Shown piece after piece: positions 34,522-44,773 of a stretch of DNA of 64,000 bases. Origin of the DNA: CAG-791 sp963655255 (GTDB lineage: Bacteria > Bacillota > Clostridia > Lachnospirales > Lachnospiraceae); NCBI GenBank assembly GCA_963655255.1, contig CAVKEB010000005.1, positions 62,001 through 126,000 on the forward strand. Direction: 5' to 3'. The position numbers and the translations under genes are program-made. The notes below the pieces were generated by a model, which worked only from the letters and a program-made list of their open reading frames with translations, had not been told where the DNA came from and searched no databases. The stretch's first letter is position 1. Every line of letters starts with the position of its first letter.

Positions 34522-35661
34522 CTATTCGCTCAGCTCCGTCCCGGATTCCTTCACAAAAATCCACCGGAACCGGTGCAGCATCCATTTCAGTCCCAGATAT
34601 CCGCAGTAGATCAGAACTCCAAGAACAAAGGTCACAGCTGCCACAAGCAGGAACCGTCCAAGAAATGAAACAGGATCATTGTAAAGCACCGTAATCCAGT
34701 CCTGCATGTTCCAGAGGCTGTGAACCAGCGCATTCTCATGCAGGGGATAAATCATAAAAGTCGCTCCTCCAAGGAAATTGATCAGCCTGCTGTGCGGAAT
34801 CCGGATCCGTCGGAAAATTTCAAACAGGGCGACGGCATGAATGGTTACCACGATGCTGAAATTATCATAATACACGGCACTCTGAAGGAAGGTATCCTCG
34901 GATCCCTGCCGAAGATACTGCTCAATGTTGGAGAGTGTTATGTTGTGATAATTCAGCAGTACGAGAAAATAAGAAGCCGCGATCAGCAGTACAAGAACAT
35001 AGCCTCGCACCTTCTGAAACGGATTGTACCGATGAATATAGCCGCCCAGATAGTACAGAAAAATACCGTTTAACAGAATGCGCAGACCGGAAGCAAGGTT
35101 ATCCGCCAGTTCCCCGGACCATCCGAACTGCACCACTGCCAGTAAAATCACAAGAAATGCCGTATATTTCTTCTGATCCAGCCGGACGACTCTCCGGTTC
35201 AGAAAAACTGCCGCAATCAGCAGCACGCAGAAATAATATCCGACAAACCACCAGTCCGTCTGAAAGATCGTAACCGGTATCAGCTCGAGAAGCTCACTGT
35301 TCATCCTCTTGAACAGAACCGCCGAACCAATCACCAGAAGGAGTGATGCGAATGCCAGCTGCTCCAGCAGCTTCTTTCCCGCCTTTGCGGCATTTACCTT
35401 CGGCTTCGAGGCAGTAAAATATCCGGAAATCATGATAAACAGACCATTTCCGACAAGGCCGAGCGGTGTCATCACGGCAGGGATGTACAATTGCTTATAT
35501 AATAACGGATTATTGAACAGACCATTATTGTAGTAAGCCATATAGGTCCAGTTCGTCATCTGCCGGTAAATGACATGCTGCACCATGTGAAACATGATGA
35601 TCATCAGCATTGCTGCAATCCGCAGCAGCTCAAAATTGGAACTCCTCTTCGCCTGCTCCAT
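34522..35661 (-). CDS. Acyltransferase family 3 membrane protein
   Basis: A 379-residue OafA/WecH-like membrane acyltransferase. The first helix has FELLRIAAMLMIIMFHMVQH with the conserved Arg and His; GLFIMISGYF and FMIYPLHENALV near the C-terminus are family segments. About ten membrane helices. A GAGGGGGAG site precedes the ATG. It is the last gene of the 34.5-44.6 kb run and probably acylates the glycan made by the neighbouring enzymes. Confidence 0.87.
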   Translation of the reverse strand: MEQAKRSSNFELLRIAAMLMIIMFHMVQHVIYRQMTNWTYMAYYNNGLFNNPLLYKQLYIPAVMTPLGLVGNGLFIMISGYFTASKPKVNAAKAGKKLLEQLAFASLLLVIGSAVLFKRMNSELLELIPVTIFQTDWWFVGYYFCVLLIAAVFLNRRVVRLDQKKYTAFLVILLAVVQFGWSGELADNLASGLRILLNGIFLYYLGGYIHRYNPFQKVRGYVLVLLIAASYFLVLLNYHNITLSNIEQYLRQGSEDTFLQSAVYYDNFSIVVTIHAVALFEIFRRIRIPHSRLINFLGGATFMIYPLHENALVHSLWNMQDWITVLYNDPVSFLGRFLLVAAVTFVLGVLIYCGYLGLKWMLHRFRWIFVKESGTELSE

Positions 35662-35753
35662 TCAGCTCCCCCTCGTAACTGTCTCAAACACTTCTCATTG
35701 CTTCGACGGACTCTTCATTCTCCGCTTACTCTCAGTTGAAGGCATCCCGCTGC

Positions 35754-37415
35754 TTACTCCGAGATCTTCACCACGGTCACGCCCCATACATTGGCCGTGG
35801 AACCGGCCGCCGGATAGACCGGCATCGCCGCTACCTCCGGCGAGTTGTAAATGGTCTCCAGGGTATCCCCCTCCGCATAGTTGACATTCACCCGCAGCTG
35901 CTGCTCAAAGAAATGAAACCAGCAGAGCCGGTTCCCTTCCGGCGTGGAAGCCCAGGTTCCATACTGTGCATATGAATTCGCACGGTAAAACAAATCCGAT
36001 ACCGAAAACAGCGGTGACTGCTTCGGTGCCCCGTAAACAAGAACCACATTTTCGGTATAATCCGTTCCCGTCACTGTCCACTGATTCATCACCTGTTTCG
36101 CAATCGCTGACGTGGCCTGTCTGCCCACATACATCGCATACTGATCCACCGCACTCTGCCCGGCTTCTCCGTACAAAAGCAGGAAAAGTACCACTCCCGC
36201 GACAACAGAAGCGCTCTTTCGTCCAATTCCCGGATATGTTTTCCCCGCCGTTACCGCCTGTTCACCAGGGATTCCATCGCTCTTCGTCAGAAGGCAGAAC
36301 AGAAGCGGCAGAACCAGTGCCATGCCCATGGTCATCTGCATCATCGTCTCCGCCGATACTGCCAGAAGGAAAAAACTGTTGGCAAACACCGGAATCAGAA
36401 GAAACGCCGCGAGCATCAGTACAATGCGGACAGCCTTCTCTGCAGCGGTCTCTCCCATCCCTTTTTCTTTCCTGACGGCCTTCCACATGCAGAAAACAGC
36501 AATCCCCGCCGGGATCAGATACAGAAACCGGAACCACCCGTGCGACTGCAGGAGATTGAAATGATATCCGTCTCCGCCAAAGTAAAACCAGAATGCCGTG
36601 TAGGTATGCCGAAGACTCAAGGGAAGATTTCCCAGCACTCCCGTAAACGTAATGGCATCCGCTCCATTATAATCGGAAAGTGTCTGCCCGGTTGCTGCAA
36701 GACACAGGTGCAGAAATCCTTCGTACAGGCCCGCGCCAATCACAATGGCCAGCAGCATCCGTCCCGCGAATTCAAGCGCATTCCGGATTCTCTCCCTGCA
36801 CTGCAGCATTCGGATCAATGCGAACAATGCCGCCACACAGGTAATGCCGAGTGATGCCTGATATCCGCCCATCATCATTGCAGTCACCAGCCCGGAAAGA
36901 AGAATTCTCTTCCAGCCGCCCTTCCCGTTCCCAAGAAGCCAGACGGCAAGAACGGCCAGCAGGAAAGAGACCGAATCATTGATGGACATATGGCTGTAGG
37001 AGAGCTGGCACAGAACCGTCGGCGAAGCCAGGACCATCATGCCGATCGCCCATGCAAAAATACGCTCCCTTCTCCCTGTCATCCGCACGCGCATCAGTGA
37101 GAACAAGAGCAGTACCCCGCAGGCAAAAACTGCCAGTGATACCACAGCCGGAAGCGGATCCAGAGACACATTCAGGCGAAGCTTGTCCAGGATCGGCCAG
37201 AACCATCGCCCCATGCGGAGCTCCGCCGCTCCGGTTACATGATCATCCTGATCCCACATGCCGTCCATGTTATTGGTAAGACGAAGAATGATCAGCGGAG
37301 AATACAGAACGATGCTCGCCAGATACAGAGACAAAAACATTCTTTGCATACGCCTTCGAAAACTTCTGATTTGTTCTGTCCGATTCCCCGTCATTTCCAG
37401 TCCCGCTCCGTTCAT
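35754..37415 (-). CDS. GtrII-like glucosyltransferase membrane protein
   Basis: A 553-residue polytopic protein. The outer loop after helix 1 has NNMDGMWDQDDHVTGAAELRMGRW, which I recognise from the glucosyltransferase (GtrII) domain family that decorates surface polymers. SYSHMSINDSVSF is another conserved stretch. AGGA lies close before the ATG. It probably transfers a sugar from a polyprenyl-phosphate donor on the outer face. Confidence 0.82.
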   Translation of the reverse strand: MNGAGLEMTGNRTEQIRSFRRRMQRMFLSLYLASIVLYSPLIILRLTNNMDGMWDQDDHVTGAAELRMGRWFWPILDKLRLNVSLDPLPAVVSLAVFACGVLLLFSLMRVRMTGRRERIFAWAIGMMVLASPTVLCQLSYSHMSINDSVSFLLAVLAVWLLGNGKGGWKRILLSGLVTAMMMGGYQASLGITCVAALFALIRMLQCRERIRNALEFAGRMLLAIVIGAGLYEGFLHLCLAATGQTLSDYNGADAITFTGVLGNLPLSLRHTYTAFWFYFGGDGYHFNLLQSHGWFRFLYLIPAGIAVFCMWKAVRKEKGMGETAAEKAVRIVLMLAAFLLIPVFANSFFLLAVSAETMMQMTMGMALVLPLLFCLLTKSDGIPGEQAVTAGKTYPGIGRKSASVVAGVVLFLLLYGEAGQSAVDQYAMYVGRQATSAIAKQVMNQWTVTGTDYTENVVLVYGAPKQSPLFSVSDLFYRANSYAQYGTWASTPEGNRLCWFHFFEQQLRVNVNYAEGDTLETIYNSPEVAAMPVYPAAGSTANVWGVTVVKISE

Positions 37416-37424
37416 TTTTCCTGT

Positions 37425-38963
37425 TCAGTAACGCTCTTTACTGAAAATCAATGTCTGATTGTCCGTTAAAATCACATATCCCGAGAGAATATCCGCATAT
37501 TGGTCCCACAAATCCTTATTCAAAACCAATACACAATCCGGCGTTTCCAAAAACGCCTGAATTCCACCCTCATCCACACAGTTCCAGTCACAGTATATCT
37601 CAGAATACACGCGCTGCTCATCACGCCATGAAGTCGTTTCCTGCGTCGGATCCGACATGAGGTGACTTTGGATAAACGCGGTCTTCCCGCAATATTCGCC
37701 GTCTTTCTCCGCTGACACCGCCATTGCATCATTGCGAAAGCCGGTGTCAGGATTCCCTCCCGTTTCTTCCATGGAGGAAGGATAGGAACGAATCTTCTGA
37801 ACCGTGTAACAGCTGCACGCAATCAGCAGAACAGCTGTTACAGCCTTCACAACGGCTTTCTGAATGAGGCCGGAAGCTTCCCGACGCACTGCATCCTCAA
37901 AAACTTTTCCCCCAAAAATACCGGCCAATACAGCAGCCGCCACATGAGAGGGGTAACCATACCAGTCATAGGGTGTTCCGGCCACCGTATGAACAGCTAG
38001 TGGCACCAGAAACCAGAACCAGAATACACGGGTATCGCCGATTTCACATATCAGCTTTTTACCCCCTCCCAGCAGAGATCGCTCAAAAATCAGTAGCTGC
38101 ACAAAGCGGCAGAACAGCATCAGATAGAAAAACAAAAACACCTTTTCCGTAAGCGCTTCTCTCAGGAAAAGTCCGGTAAACATAGAGCTGGTTTTCCTGC
38201 CCACCTCTCCTACGAACATTTCCCGAAAGAACGCCAAACCGTCGTATCGATATCGCAGAACAGCCCAGCAAAGTACCGGACCCAGAGCGCACAGAACTCC
38301 TGCCGCAAAGTCCTTCCATCTCCATTTCGAAAAAAGTCGCGGAAGCTCCAGCACTCCAATCAGAACCGGAAGAATCACCAGCGGCCCCTTGGTCAAAAAG
38401 GTCAGACCAAGTCCTGCACCGTATAAAATGATCCAATGAAAATTCTTTTCGGATTTATAAAGTCCAATGACGGAAACTGCAATGAAGAGATTGAAAAGTG
38501 AATCCATATTTGCCGTACGGAACATATGAAAATCAAAACACGCGTCCAGCAAAAGAAAAGCCATTCCCCAGAATACTGCGGCAGTTCTTCCATATTCTCT
38601 TCCCAGAAAGGCCATAAGGCCAACCAGGATGGCAATCCCGGCAAGCATAGAAGGAATCCTGGCCGACCAGAGGCTAACTCCGAAGAAACGAAACGACATC
38701 AGAATCATCCACAGACTCAGCGGCGGCTTTGAATTATAATAATCCGGTTGGTACTTCCAGGTATTGATCAGCCAGTTTCCCGACTTGAACATCTCAACCG
38801 CATTCCCGATATGCCAGGTCTCATCCGTATCCATCAGCGCTTCATACTGTATATTCCATATAATCCGCGCCACACCGAGCATAACCAGAACGATGCATAT
38901 GCCCCAACCAATGATTCTCCGATTTTTCAATCTGTTCCTCCGCTTATCAATAGACACACGCAT
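37425..38963 (-). CDS. Glycosyltransferase family 39 (ArnT/PMT-like) membrane protein
   Basis: A 512-residue GT-C enzyme. LMDTDETWHIGNAVEMF after helix 1 holds the catalytic acidic residues, and YYNSKPPLSLWM and FRTANMDSLFNLF are typical of the PMT_2 family. It would use a polyprenyl-phosphate sugar. The start is uncertain: ATG at 38963 or 38975, both overlapping the preceding gene. It lies between two other GT-C-type genes. Confidence 0.88.
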   Translation of the reverse strand: MRVSIDKRRNRLKNRRIIGWGICIVLVMLGVARIIWNIQYEALMDTDETWHIGNAVEMFKSGNWLINTWKYQPDYYNSKPPLSLWMILMSFRFFGVSLWSARIPSMLAGIAILVGLMAFLGREYGRTAAVFWGMAFLLLDACFDFHMFRTANMDSLFNLFIAVSVIGLYKSEKNFHWIILYGAGLGLTFLTKGPLVILPVLIGVLELPRLFSKWRWKDFAAGVLCALGPVLCWAVLRYRYDGLAFFREMFVGEVGRKTSSMFTGLFLREALTEKVFLFFYLMLFCRFVQLLIFERSLLGGGKKLICEIGDTRVFWFWFLVPLAVHTVAGTPYDWYGYPSHVAAAVLAGIFGGKVFEDAVRREASGLIQKAVVKAVTAVLLIACSCYTVQKIRSYPSSMEETGGNPDTGFRNDAMAVSAEKDGEYCGKTAFIQSHLMSDPTQETTSWRDEQRVYSEIYCDWNCVDEGGIQAFLETPDCVLVLNKDLWDQYADILSGYVILTDNQTLIFSKERY

Positions 38964-40500
38964 ATAAATTCCCATCCAGAATCACAACCTGTTCCTCCGG
39001 ATCAAAAGCATCCCAATTCTTTCCTTCAAAATACTCTTCATAGACTCTCTCATCCATCTTTCCACGTCCCAGACTCATGCCCCGCCAGGAAGCCACTGTC
39101 TCGACCAGAGAATACGTTCCCTGCCCCGCAATCCGCGAATTCGTCGCAGAATGACAATAATTGACCTGATCATAATAGGTGCTGTAATTGTTATCCACAC
39201 AGAAAGCAGCCGCTTTTACCTTGCAGCCTGTCTCTTTCTCGTATTTTTCAACGACATCCAATATCTGATTGGCATACAGAATATCGAGATTCTCCGAGAC
39301 CATCCGATTGGCAATCACCGCCTGAACAAAGAAGCATTGCAGGGCAAGATACCCAAGAACCGACAGGCAAACCGTCTTCCATGTCCAAAGCCGAATCCTC
39401 TCTCCCGCTCCGTTCATCCAATGCAGCGTCACCAGTGCATTCATCGCCTGCATGGTATAAAACGGTGCCATCACTCTGCATACGAACTCTCCCTGAAAAG
39501 AAACGACCGCCATGCCGCACATGAGCAGAAACGAAACGATCTTATACAGAAAATAGATTCCCAAATCTTCTTTTTTCCCGGCAAGACAGATCCCCCAAAC
39601 AGCCATCACTGTCATCACCAGCGAAAACAGGAACGGCAGCCACAACGGCATCATAAGTCCCAGAGAGCTCTCATATAACTCCCTCATCTGCCGCAGTACA
39701 TTCTGCACCAGCCAGGAAAGCGACTCATTCTGAATCTGCTTGCTCGGCAGAATTTCATAACCGACTCTTTTTGAAATGACTGCATCCAGCCAGGGCCCTG
39801 TCAGATAGTTCAGAATACCACCCGCCATTGCAGCACACAGATATCCGAATTCTCTCCTTACCACACGTCCAAAACCGGTTCCCTCACTCTCCAGGTATGC
39901 CAGCGTGCACAGCACCAGTGCAGCATAGATGCAGGACATCTGGTAAAACATCGGGGCAAGAAACAACAGAACCGTTCCAACTGCATAGTGCTTCCGGCTG
40001 AACAGAAAACAGCCCGCCATTGCCAGAAGAAGCGAAGCCTTAAAAATGAGCAGACTCTCCGTAAAGTAAAACAGTTCTGACGTCAACACATTCAGAAAGC
40101 AAAGGGACGTGGCCGCAAGAAATACCGCTTTTCTCCTGGAATTCCAGTTCTTCACCTTCAGAACACTTGTAAAGGTAAGCTGCATCAAAAGCAGCGCTGC
40201 TGCCAATACGAGCAGAAACAGCAGAACACTCAATGTACGATGCTCATAAGGATAATAGTGAAGGACATAATAAGAGAATGCATCTCCGGCATATCCGAGC
40301 CATCGAAAATTGCTTAACCGTGAGATCAGCGTTGCCCCCGGATCAATCTCTCCCCAGAGCGTATCCGAATTTGCCAGCCGGCATCTGGAAAAGCCTCCCC
40401 AGATCAATACCAGCAGAATCAAATTGCACAGATACATTTTAAGGTATCTGCCGTATCTCACCTCCCGCCTCTTGCCAATCTTTTTTCCCGCTTTCTCCAT
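38947..40500 (-). CDS. Polytopic membrane protein, GtrII/GT-C-like
   Basis: A 517-residue protein with about twelve hydrophobic segments and a C-terminal soluble domain of about 120 residues (from ILDVVEKYEKETG onward). The loop after helix 1 includes ANSDTLWGEIDPGATLISRLSN. The layout resembles glucosyltransferase-type polysaccharide-modifying enzymes, but the assignment is not firm. An AGGAA site supports the ATG at 40500, which overlaps the preceding gene by a few codons. Confidence 0.75.
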   Translation of the reverse strand: MEKAGKKIGKRREVRYGRYLKMYLCNLILLVLIWGGFSRCRLANSDTLWGEIDPGATLISRLSNFRWLGYAGDAFSYYVLHYYPYEHRTLSVLLFLLVLAAALLLMQLTFTSVLKVKNWNSRRKAVFLAATSLCFLNVLTSELFYFTESLLIFKASLLLAMAGCFLFSRKHYAVGTVLLFLAPMFYQMSCIYAALVLCTLAYLESEGTGFGRVVRREFGYLCAAMAGGILNYLTGPWLDAVISKRVGYEILPSKQIQNESLSWLVQNVLRQMRELYESSLGLMMPLWLPFLFSLVMTVMAVWGICLAGKKEDLGIYFLYKIVSFLLMCGMAVVSFQGEFVCRVMAPFYTMQAMNALVTLHWMNGAGERIRLWTWKTVCLSVLGYLALQCFFVQAVIANRMVSENLDILYANQILDVVEKYEKETGCKVKAAAFCVDNNYSTYYDQVNYCHSATNSRIAGQGTYSLVETVASWRGMSLGRGKMDERVYEEYFEGKNWDAFDPEEQVVILDGNLYACVY

Positions 40501-40510
40501 AACACTTTCC

Positions 40511-42145
40511 TCAAAGCTGCCGACTGCCGACATGTTTTCCCTTTACCGTTTTCTTCGAAAAATCATTGATTTCCCTCTGTTCCGGGATGCAGACCACAGA
40601 ATTCTTCCCATAATACCGCGCATATACGGAGTTCGACCATGCAGTCTCATCCTCCAGCGGCACCATCAGCATAAACGGTCCCTGCACATCATTCATCGCC
40701 GGAAGTCTGGCATCTTTCACTGACGGATCTTCCAGGATGGAAAGCCACTCTTCCATCTGTTCATGATAGTCCGCAAGAGCACCACTTTTTGCAAACTGAA
40801 CGCAGGTATAATCCACCGTATTTCCGATGATATGCCGATACATCAGCAGGCAGATCAGCAGTACCATGCCGAATGCATATGCTTCCACCGGTTTCGCCCT
40901 ATGTCTGTCCTTTTCCTTCTCTCGTGCCGCATGACGCGCACTCTTCTCATAGTGCTGCCGGGCCCATCCTGTCAGTCCTGACAGACACACCGTAAGAATC
41001 GTAATGGAAATCATCCAATAGGAATCCGGTACCCCTCCCGAGGGATCCGCTTCTGCATACAGCACCGGCGCACGAATCAGGCAGATCATTGCAAACCCTG
41101 CCAGAGCCAGGAGCAGCGGATGACGTACCCTCCAATAGGCATGTTCCGTATCCGTGCATCTCCAGACAAAAACAATAGCCAGAACTGCAAAGAAAATCAG
41201 GGGCCGGACGCGAAGAAATTCATGAAGGGTTTCTGTAAAGCCCTCATGCACACATCCGATCAGGGCATGGGCAGCCCTTGAAACGGAAAAACCGAAATCT
41301 TCCCCCCCACGGTTCTTATTCCCCGGCGCTGCCGCACTGACCGCAAACCCGATCATTTCCAGAAGAAGCGGAACACACAGCCATGCCGCCTTCTTTCTAA
41401 GTTCTTTTCTGTCATGCAGAGAATTACTCTCTCTGCCGTCTCCCATCATTTCGAATAAAATCAGCAAAAAGAACCAGACCGCCGCCAGTACCACTTCCGG
41501 ATACCCTGCTCCACCAAGATAAGTCATCCCAAGAACAGCCCCGATCAGAAAGCGCAGCTTTCCGCCTTCCATCCATCGAAGAGACCACCCCATGCACATC
41601 ATCGTGATGCCATACGGAATACAATAATGTGCGACACTGGTCCACCAGAATAAACCGCATTTTCCATTCGGCAGATACTGCAGCAGAATGATTTCAAGCA
41701 GGAACGCAATGGTCCATCTGCCCGGCTTATTGACTCCAAGGAGTCTTAAAGTCACATGCAAGAAATACCAGGTTCCCAACACAATGCAGACAAGAGCCAC
41801 TGCAATGGTGAGCGGGTACCACTGGTTGCCCCAGATTCCTGGCTGAAGTGAGAACAGCGCCACAGAGGACCAGGTTCCCTGCCAGGAATACCAGGTTCCA
41901 CGAACTGTACTCCAGACAGACTGTAAAATTCCCATGCACCCGGTGCCGCTTTGAATCGCCTGATGAACGCCGGCACTGTAATTCAAATCATCTCCGGTTG
42001 AGCGGACATAAGGAGCCACGACAGCAATCGGGATCAATGAAATTGCAAATAAAACTGCTGCAAGTACAGTGATTCCGATTTGCCGTTTATACTCGCGTGT
42101 ATTATTTACCATTGTCTTGTTATTTATTTTTTCTTCAAGGCGCAC
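40511..42145 (-). CDS. DUF6056-type polytopic membrane protein
   Basis: A 544-residue membrane protein. After helix 1 the outer loop reads STGDDLNYSAGVHQAIQ and then WYSWQGTWSSVALF, which I associate with DUF6056, a family found in surface-glycan clusters. The acidic pair fits a GT-C-like role. A GTG start at 42145 is used; an ATG at 42112 is the alternative, and neither has a strong ribosome binding site. Confidence 0.78.
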   Translation of the reverse strand: MRLEEKINNKTMVNNTREYKRQIGITVLAAVLFAISLIPIAVVAPYVRSTGDDLNYSAGVHQAIQSGTGCMGILQSVWSTVRGTWYSWQGTWSSVALFSLQPGIWGNQWYPLTIAVALVCIVLGTWYFLHVTLRLLGVNKPGRWTIAFLLEIILLQYLPNGKCGLFWWTSVAHYCIPYGITMMCMGWSLRWMEGGKLRFLIGAVLGMTYLGGAGYPEVVLAAVWFFLLILFEMMGDGRESNSLHDRKELRKKAAWLCVPLLLEMIGFAVSAAAPGNKNRGGEDFGFSVSRAAHALIGCVHEGFTETLHEFLRVRPLIFFAVLAIVFVWRCTDTEHAYWRVRHPLLLALAGFAMICLIRAPVLYAEADPSGGVPDSYWMISITILTVCLSGLTGWARQHYEKSARHAAREKEKDRHRAKPVEAYAFGMVLLICLLMYRHIIGNTVDYTCVQFAKSGALADYHEQMEEWLSILEDPSVKDARLPAMNDVQGPFMLMVPLEDETAWSNSVYARYYGKNSVVCIPEQREINDFSKKTVKGKHVGSRQL

Positions 42146-42148
42146 TTT

Positions 42149-43270
42149 TTACTTTCTCTCCACCTGTTTCCTGTATTTTTCACACAACTTTTCTGTGAAC
42201 AGCTCGGCTCCTGTTCCACTCAAATGAAAATCATCATTAAAAAAGTTCGGATTCTCTCTGTCAAACGGATACCGAGCTGATTTCTCATCGAAATTTTGAT
42301 TTACATCGTCCTTCCTGCCCAGATTAAAATCCAGATACTCAACGCCGCTTTCATCAAGTAGTTCACTGACAGTCTGTACATATCTGTCATAATTGGTTAC
42401 CGACTCCGTAACAAATTCCGGAACCGGTGTAGCAAAAAAAGTCAGACGAATGTCATTGTTCTCGCAAAAATTCACCATGTCCTGAATCGCCCATTGAGAC
42501 CGCTCCGGCAGGAGCACTTTTCCGTTTTCTTCCGGGAGAGATTCCTTTTTGCTCTGATACTCCTCCGACAATTCATCATAGGCATCCTGTGACATGCCCT
42601 CATGAGGCGCATAGCCGCCTGCATATTCTTTTCTCCGATAATCTCTTTCCGTCAGTACGGCTAGATTGCTCTTCCATTGCTCTTTCGATACAGAATACCC
42701 CTCCCCTTTTCGAAGCGGGAGAAGGCTGTTCAGGTAATACTCCTGCGGCGTTGCATGAAAAAGATAACGAATCTTATTCCACGAAGGAGCCATTGCATCC
42801 GATACAATATAAATGCTCTCCAGATTCACCTCGTCCGCCATGACCAGTGAATAATCCAGAGAAACACAGACCTCCTTCATTTCAGGATGGTGCTTTGCCG
42901 TCTCACGAAGAATTGCATCGGTCGCAGCAAGAGGCTGCTGTGAAGAAGTCAGATTAGCAGAGACCCTGCCCGTTTCCTCCTGCATCACAGAAGGCGAGAC
43001 TCCATACAGAACCTGAGAGCCTCCGATGACACCGATTTCAATGGGAGAATCCGCATACATCTGATTCAGAATTTTCCTGCTCCAGGAAGAAATCTCTGTT
43101 CCAAACAGGCAGAATACCGCCAATTCGGCCAGATAAAACACTGCTGCAAAAAGAATCACTTTCATGCAGATACAGAGTTTTCTTTTTTGTTTTCCCGAAT
43201 GAATCAAATCACAGATCCTTTCCGCCTTGATTTTAGAAAATTGAGAACCTTCAGATCCTGCCGGTCTCAC
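42149..43270 (-). CDS. DltD/AlgJ-like SGNH-fold membrane-anchored protein
   Basis: A 373-residue protein with a membrane anchor at about residues 37-55. The outer SGNH-like domain has IGGSQVLYGVSPSV (block I Ser), SLDYSLVM, and FFNDDFHLSGTGAELF with the Asp-His pair near the C-terminus, as in DltD-type proteins. It probably serves acyl transfer to the polymer, together with the acyltransferase at 34.5 kb. The GTG at 43270 overlaps the GT4 stop (GTGA), suggesting coupling. Confidence 0.75.
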   Translation of the reverse strand: MRPAGSEGSQFSKIKAERICDLIHSGKQKRKLCICMKVILFAAVFYLAELAVFCLFGTEISSWSRKILNQMYADSPIEIGVIGGSQVLYGVSPSVMQEETGRVSANLTSSQQPLAATDAILRETAKHHPEMKEVCVSLDYSLVMADEVNLESIYIVSDAMAPSWNKIRYLFHATPQEYYLNSLLPLRKGEGYSVSKEQWKSNLAVLTERDYRRKEYAGGYAPHEGMSQDAYDELSEEYQSKKESLPEENGKVLLPERSQWAIQDMVNFCENNDIRLTFFATPVPEFVTESVTNYDRYVQTVSELLDESGVEYLDFNLGRKDDVNQNFDEKSARYPFDRENPNFFNDDFHLSGTGAELFTEKLCEKYRKQVERK

Positions 43271-44619
43271 TGCCGGTAAATGTTCAGCAGCTTCCGGCAG
43301 TACTCTTCCATGCTGTCAAATTTCAGCTCCAGCTCTCCCTGAACCAGTTTCCGACATCCGCGCCGGTATCGTTCCAGCCGTTTTTCATCCAGCCACAGTC
43401 CCCGGATCCTCTCTGCAAGCTCCTCGGCATTCCCTGCCTCAAAAAGCTCTCCGGTAACCCCCGGAACCAGCAGCTCCGGAGTGCCTCCCAGGTTGGAAGC
43501 CAGAATCGGCGTTCCTGCAAGCTGCGACTCAATCACGGAATACGGACAATTCTCATACCACTCCGAAGGAAACACCGTAAACGCCGCACCGCGGATCAGT
43601 TCGGTCATCTTCTCTCCGGAACAAAATCCTGCATTCCGGATGTTGGGCAGCGCATTCACCTGCTCTTCCAGTTCACCTTTTCCCGCAAACACGAAGGGAA
43701 TTTCCGGAAGTTCTCCGGCTGCCTTCAGGAGTGTCCGAATGCCCTTTTCCTCGGAAAACCGCCCGAAATAGAGCACGTAACGCCGCTTCTCCCCGAATTT
43801 CTGTCGAACATCCGAATCGGCAGCATTCGTTTGTCCTTCACATGCGAAGGACCCTGCGTCGGTCCGCTGTTCTTCATTCGCATGTACTGCAGAGTCAATG
43901 ACTTCATCCGGCATCGCATTCACCGCATTATGGAGCGTCACAATTCTCCCCTTCAGCTGAGGATTATGCGACAAGGTGCGATTCATAAACTCACTGGGCG
44001 CGATAATGACATCCACCTTCTCATATGTCTTCCTGCGCTTGTAGAACTCCGCCTCCATTGTGCCGATGATACTCTGCACCCTTGAATTATGAATGCAGCG
44101 GTTCTTCGCGCAGTTCTCGCTGGCTCCGTCAATGCATCGGCTGCAGAGCTCCCCTGTAGAAGGAATCCGCATCATATGATTCGGACAGACCCACTGCGGA
44201 TCATGCGCCGTATATACGATCCGGATTTTCGGATCGAATGCCCTGATCTCATCAATGATAGACGGCGTAATCTGGAAATTGATGTTGTTCAGGTGCACCG
44301 CGTCCGGATGGAAATCCTCCAGGACCTTCCGGATTTTCCTTCTGGCATCTCTGGAATAGATAATTTTGAATGGATAAGTCAGCCTGCTGAGTTTCCGGGT
44401 AAGACTGCTGTGAGCTCCTGTCCCGCGGCCGTCTCCATTCCGGAAAGACATGTCTTCGGTATAGCTTTCAGCATGATTGCCGACAATCCGTCCTTCATGC
44501 TCCATGCCGAAATACTGGACCTCATGCCCCATCTTCTCCAGCTGTCTGCCAATGCTGAAAATATAGGTCTCCGATCCGCCGTTCGGATACAGAAACTTAT
44601 TGACAATCAATATTTTCAT
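43267..44619 (-). CDS. Glycosyltransferase family 4
   Basis: A 450-residue GT-B enzyme. The N-terminal KFLYPNGGSETYIFSIG is the usual acceptor-side glycine loop. A Cys-rich segment (CPNHMM, CSRCIDG, CAKNRC) seen in some capsule GT4 proteins follows. The nucleotide-sugar site is FPSEWYENCPYSVIESQLAGTP (the EX7E motif). The ATG at 44619 follows GGAG. It is the first gene of the run down to 34.5 kb. Confidence 0.92.
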   Translation of the reverse strand: MKILIVNKFLYPNGGSETYIFSIGRQLEKMGHEVQYFGMEHEGRIVGNHAESYTEDMSFRNGDGRGTGAHSSLTRKLSRLTYPFKIIYSRDARRKIRKVLEDFHPDAVHLNNINFQITPSIIDEIRAFDPKIRIVYTAHDPQWVCPNHMMRIPSTGELCSRCIDGASENCAKNRCIHNSRVQSIIGTMEAEFYKRRKTYEKVDVIIAPSEFMNRTLSHNPQLKGRIVTLHNAVNAMPDEVIDSAVHANEEQRTDAGSFACEGQTNAADSDVRQKFGEKRRYVLYFGRFSEEKGIRTLLKAAGELPEIPFVFAGKGELEEQVNALPNIRNAGFCSGEKMTELIRGAAFTVFPSEWYENCPYSVIESQLAGTPILASNLGGTPELLVPGVTGELFEAGNAEELAERIRGLWLDEKRLERYRRGCRKLVQGELELKFDSMEEYCRKLLNIYRQ

Positions 44620-44658
44620 TGCGTATCTCTCCAAGGAATTCCAGGAGGCCTCATTCGT

Positions 44659-44723
44659 TTCGCATAAAGGCCATAGAATGGTATAATATTAAGAATTATA
44701 CTGCTTTCTGAACCATACAACAA
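44659..44723. promoter_or_regulatory. Overlapping divergent promoters between two glycan operons
   Basis: Plus strand: TTCGCA, 17-base spacer, TATAAT (44682-44687), for the polymerase gene. Minus strand: TTGTTG (complement of 44718-44723), 17-base spacer, TATAAT (complement of 44695-44700), for the GT4 operon. The two -10 boxes are seven bases apart, so the polymerases would compete for the same DNA. Confidence 0.5.
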
Positions 44724-44773
44724 TTGAAAGCGCAATATCTCCCTGTACCCATTACTGTTTATGAGGTTTCACA

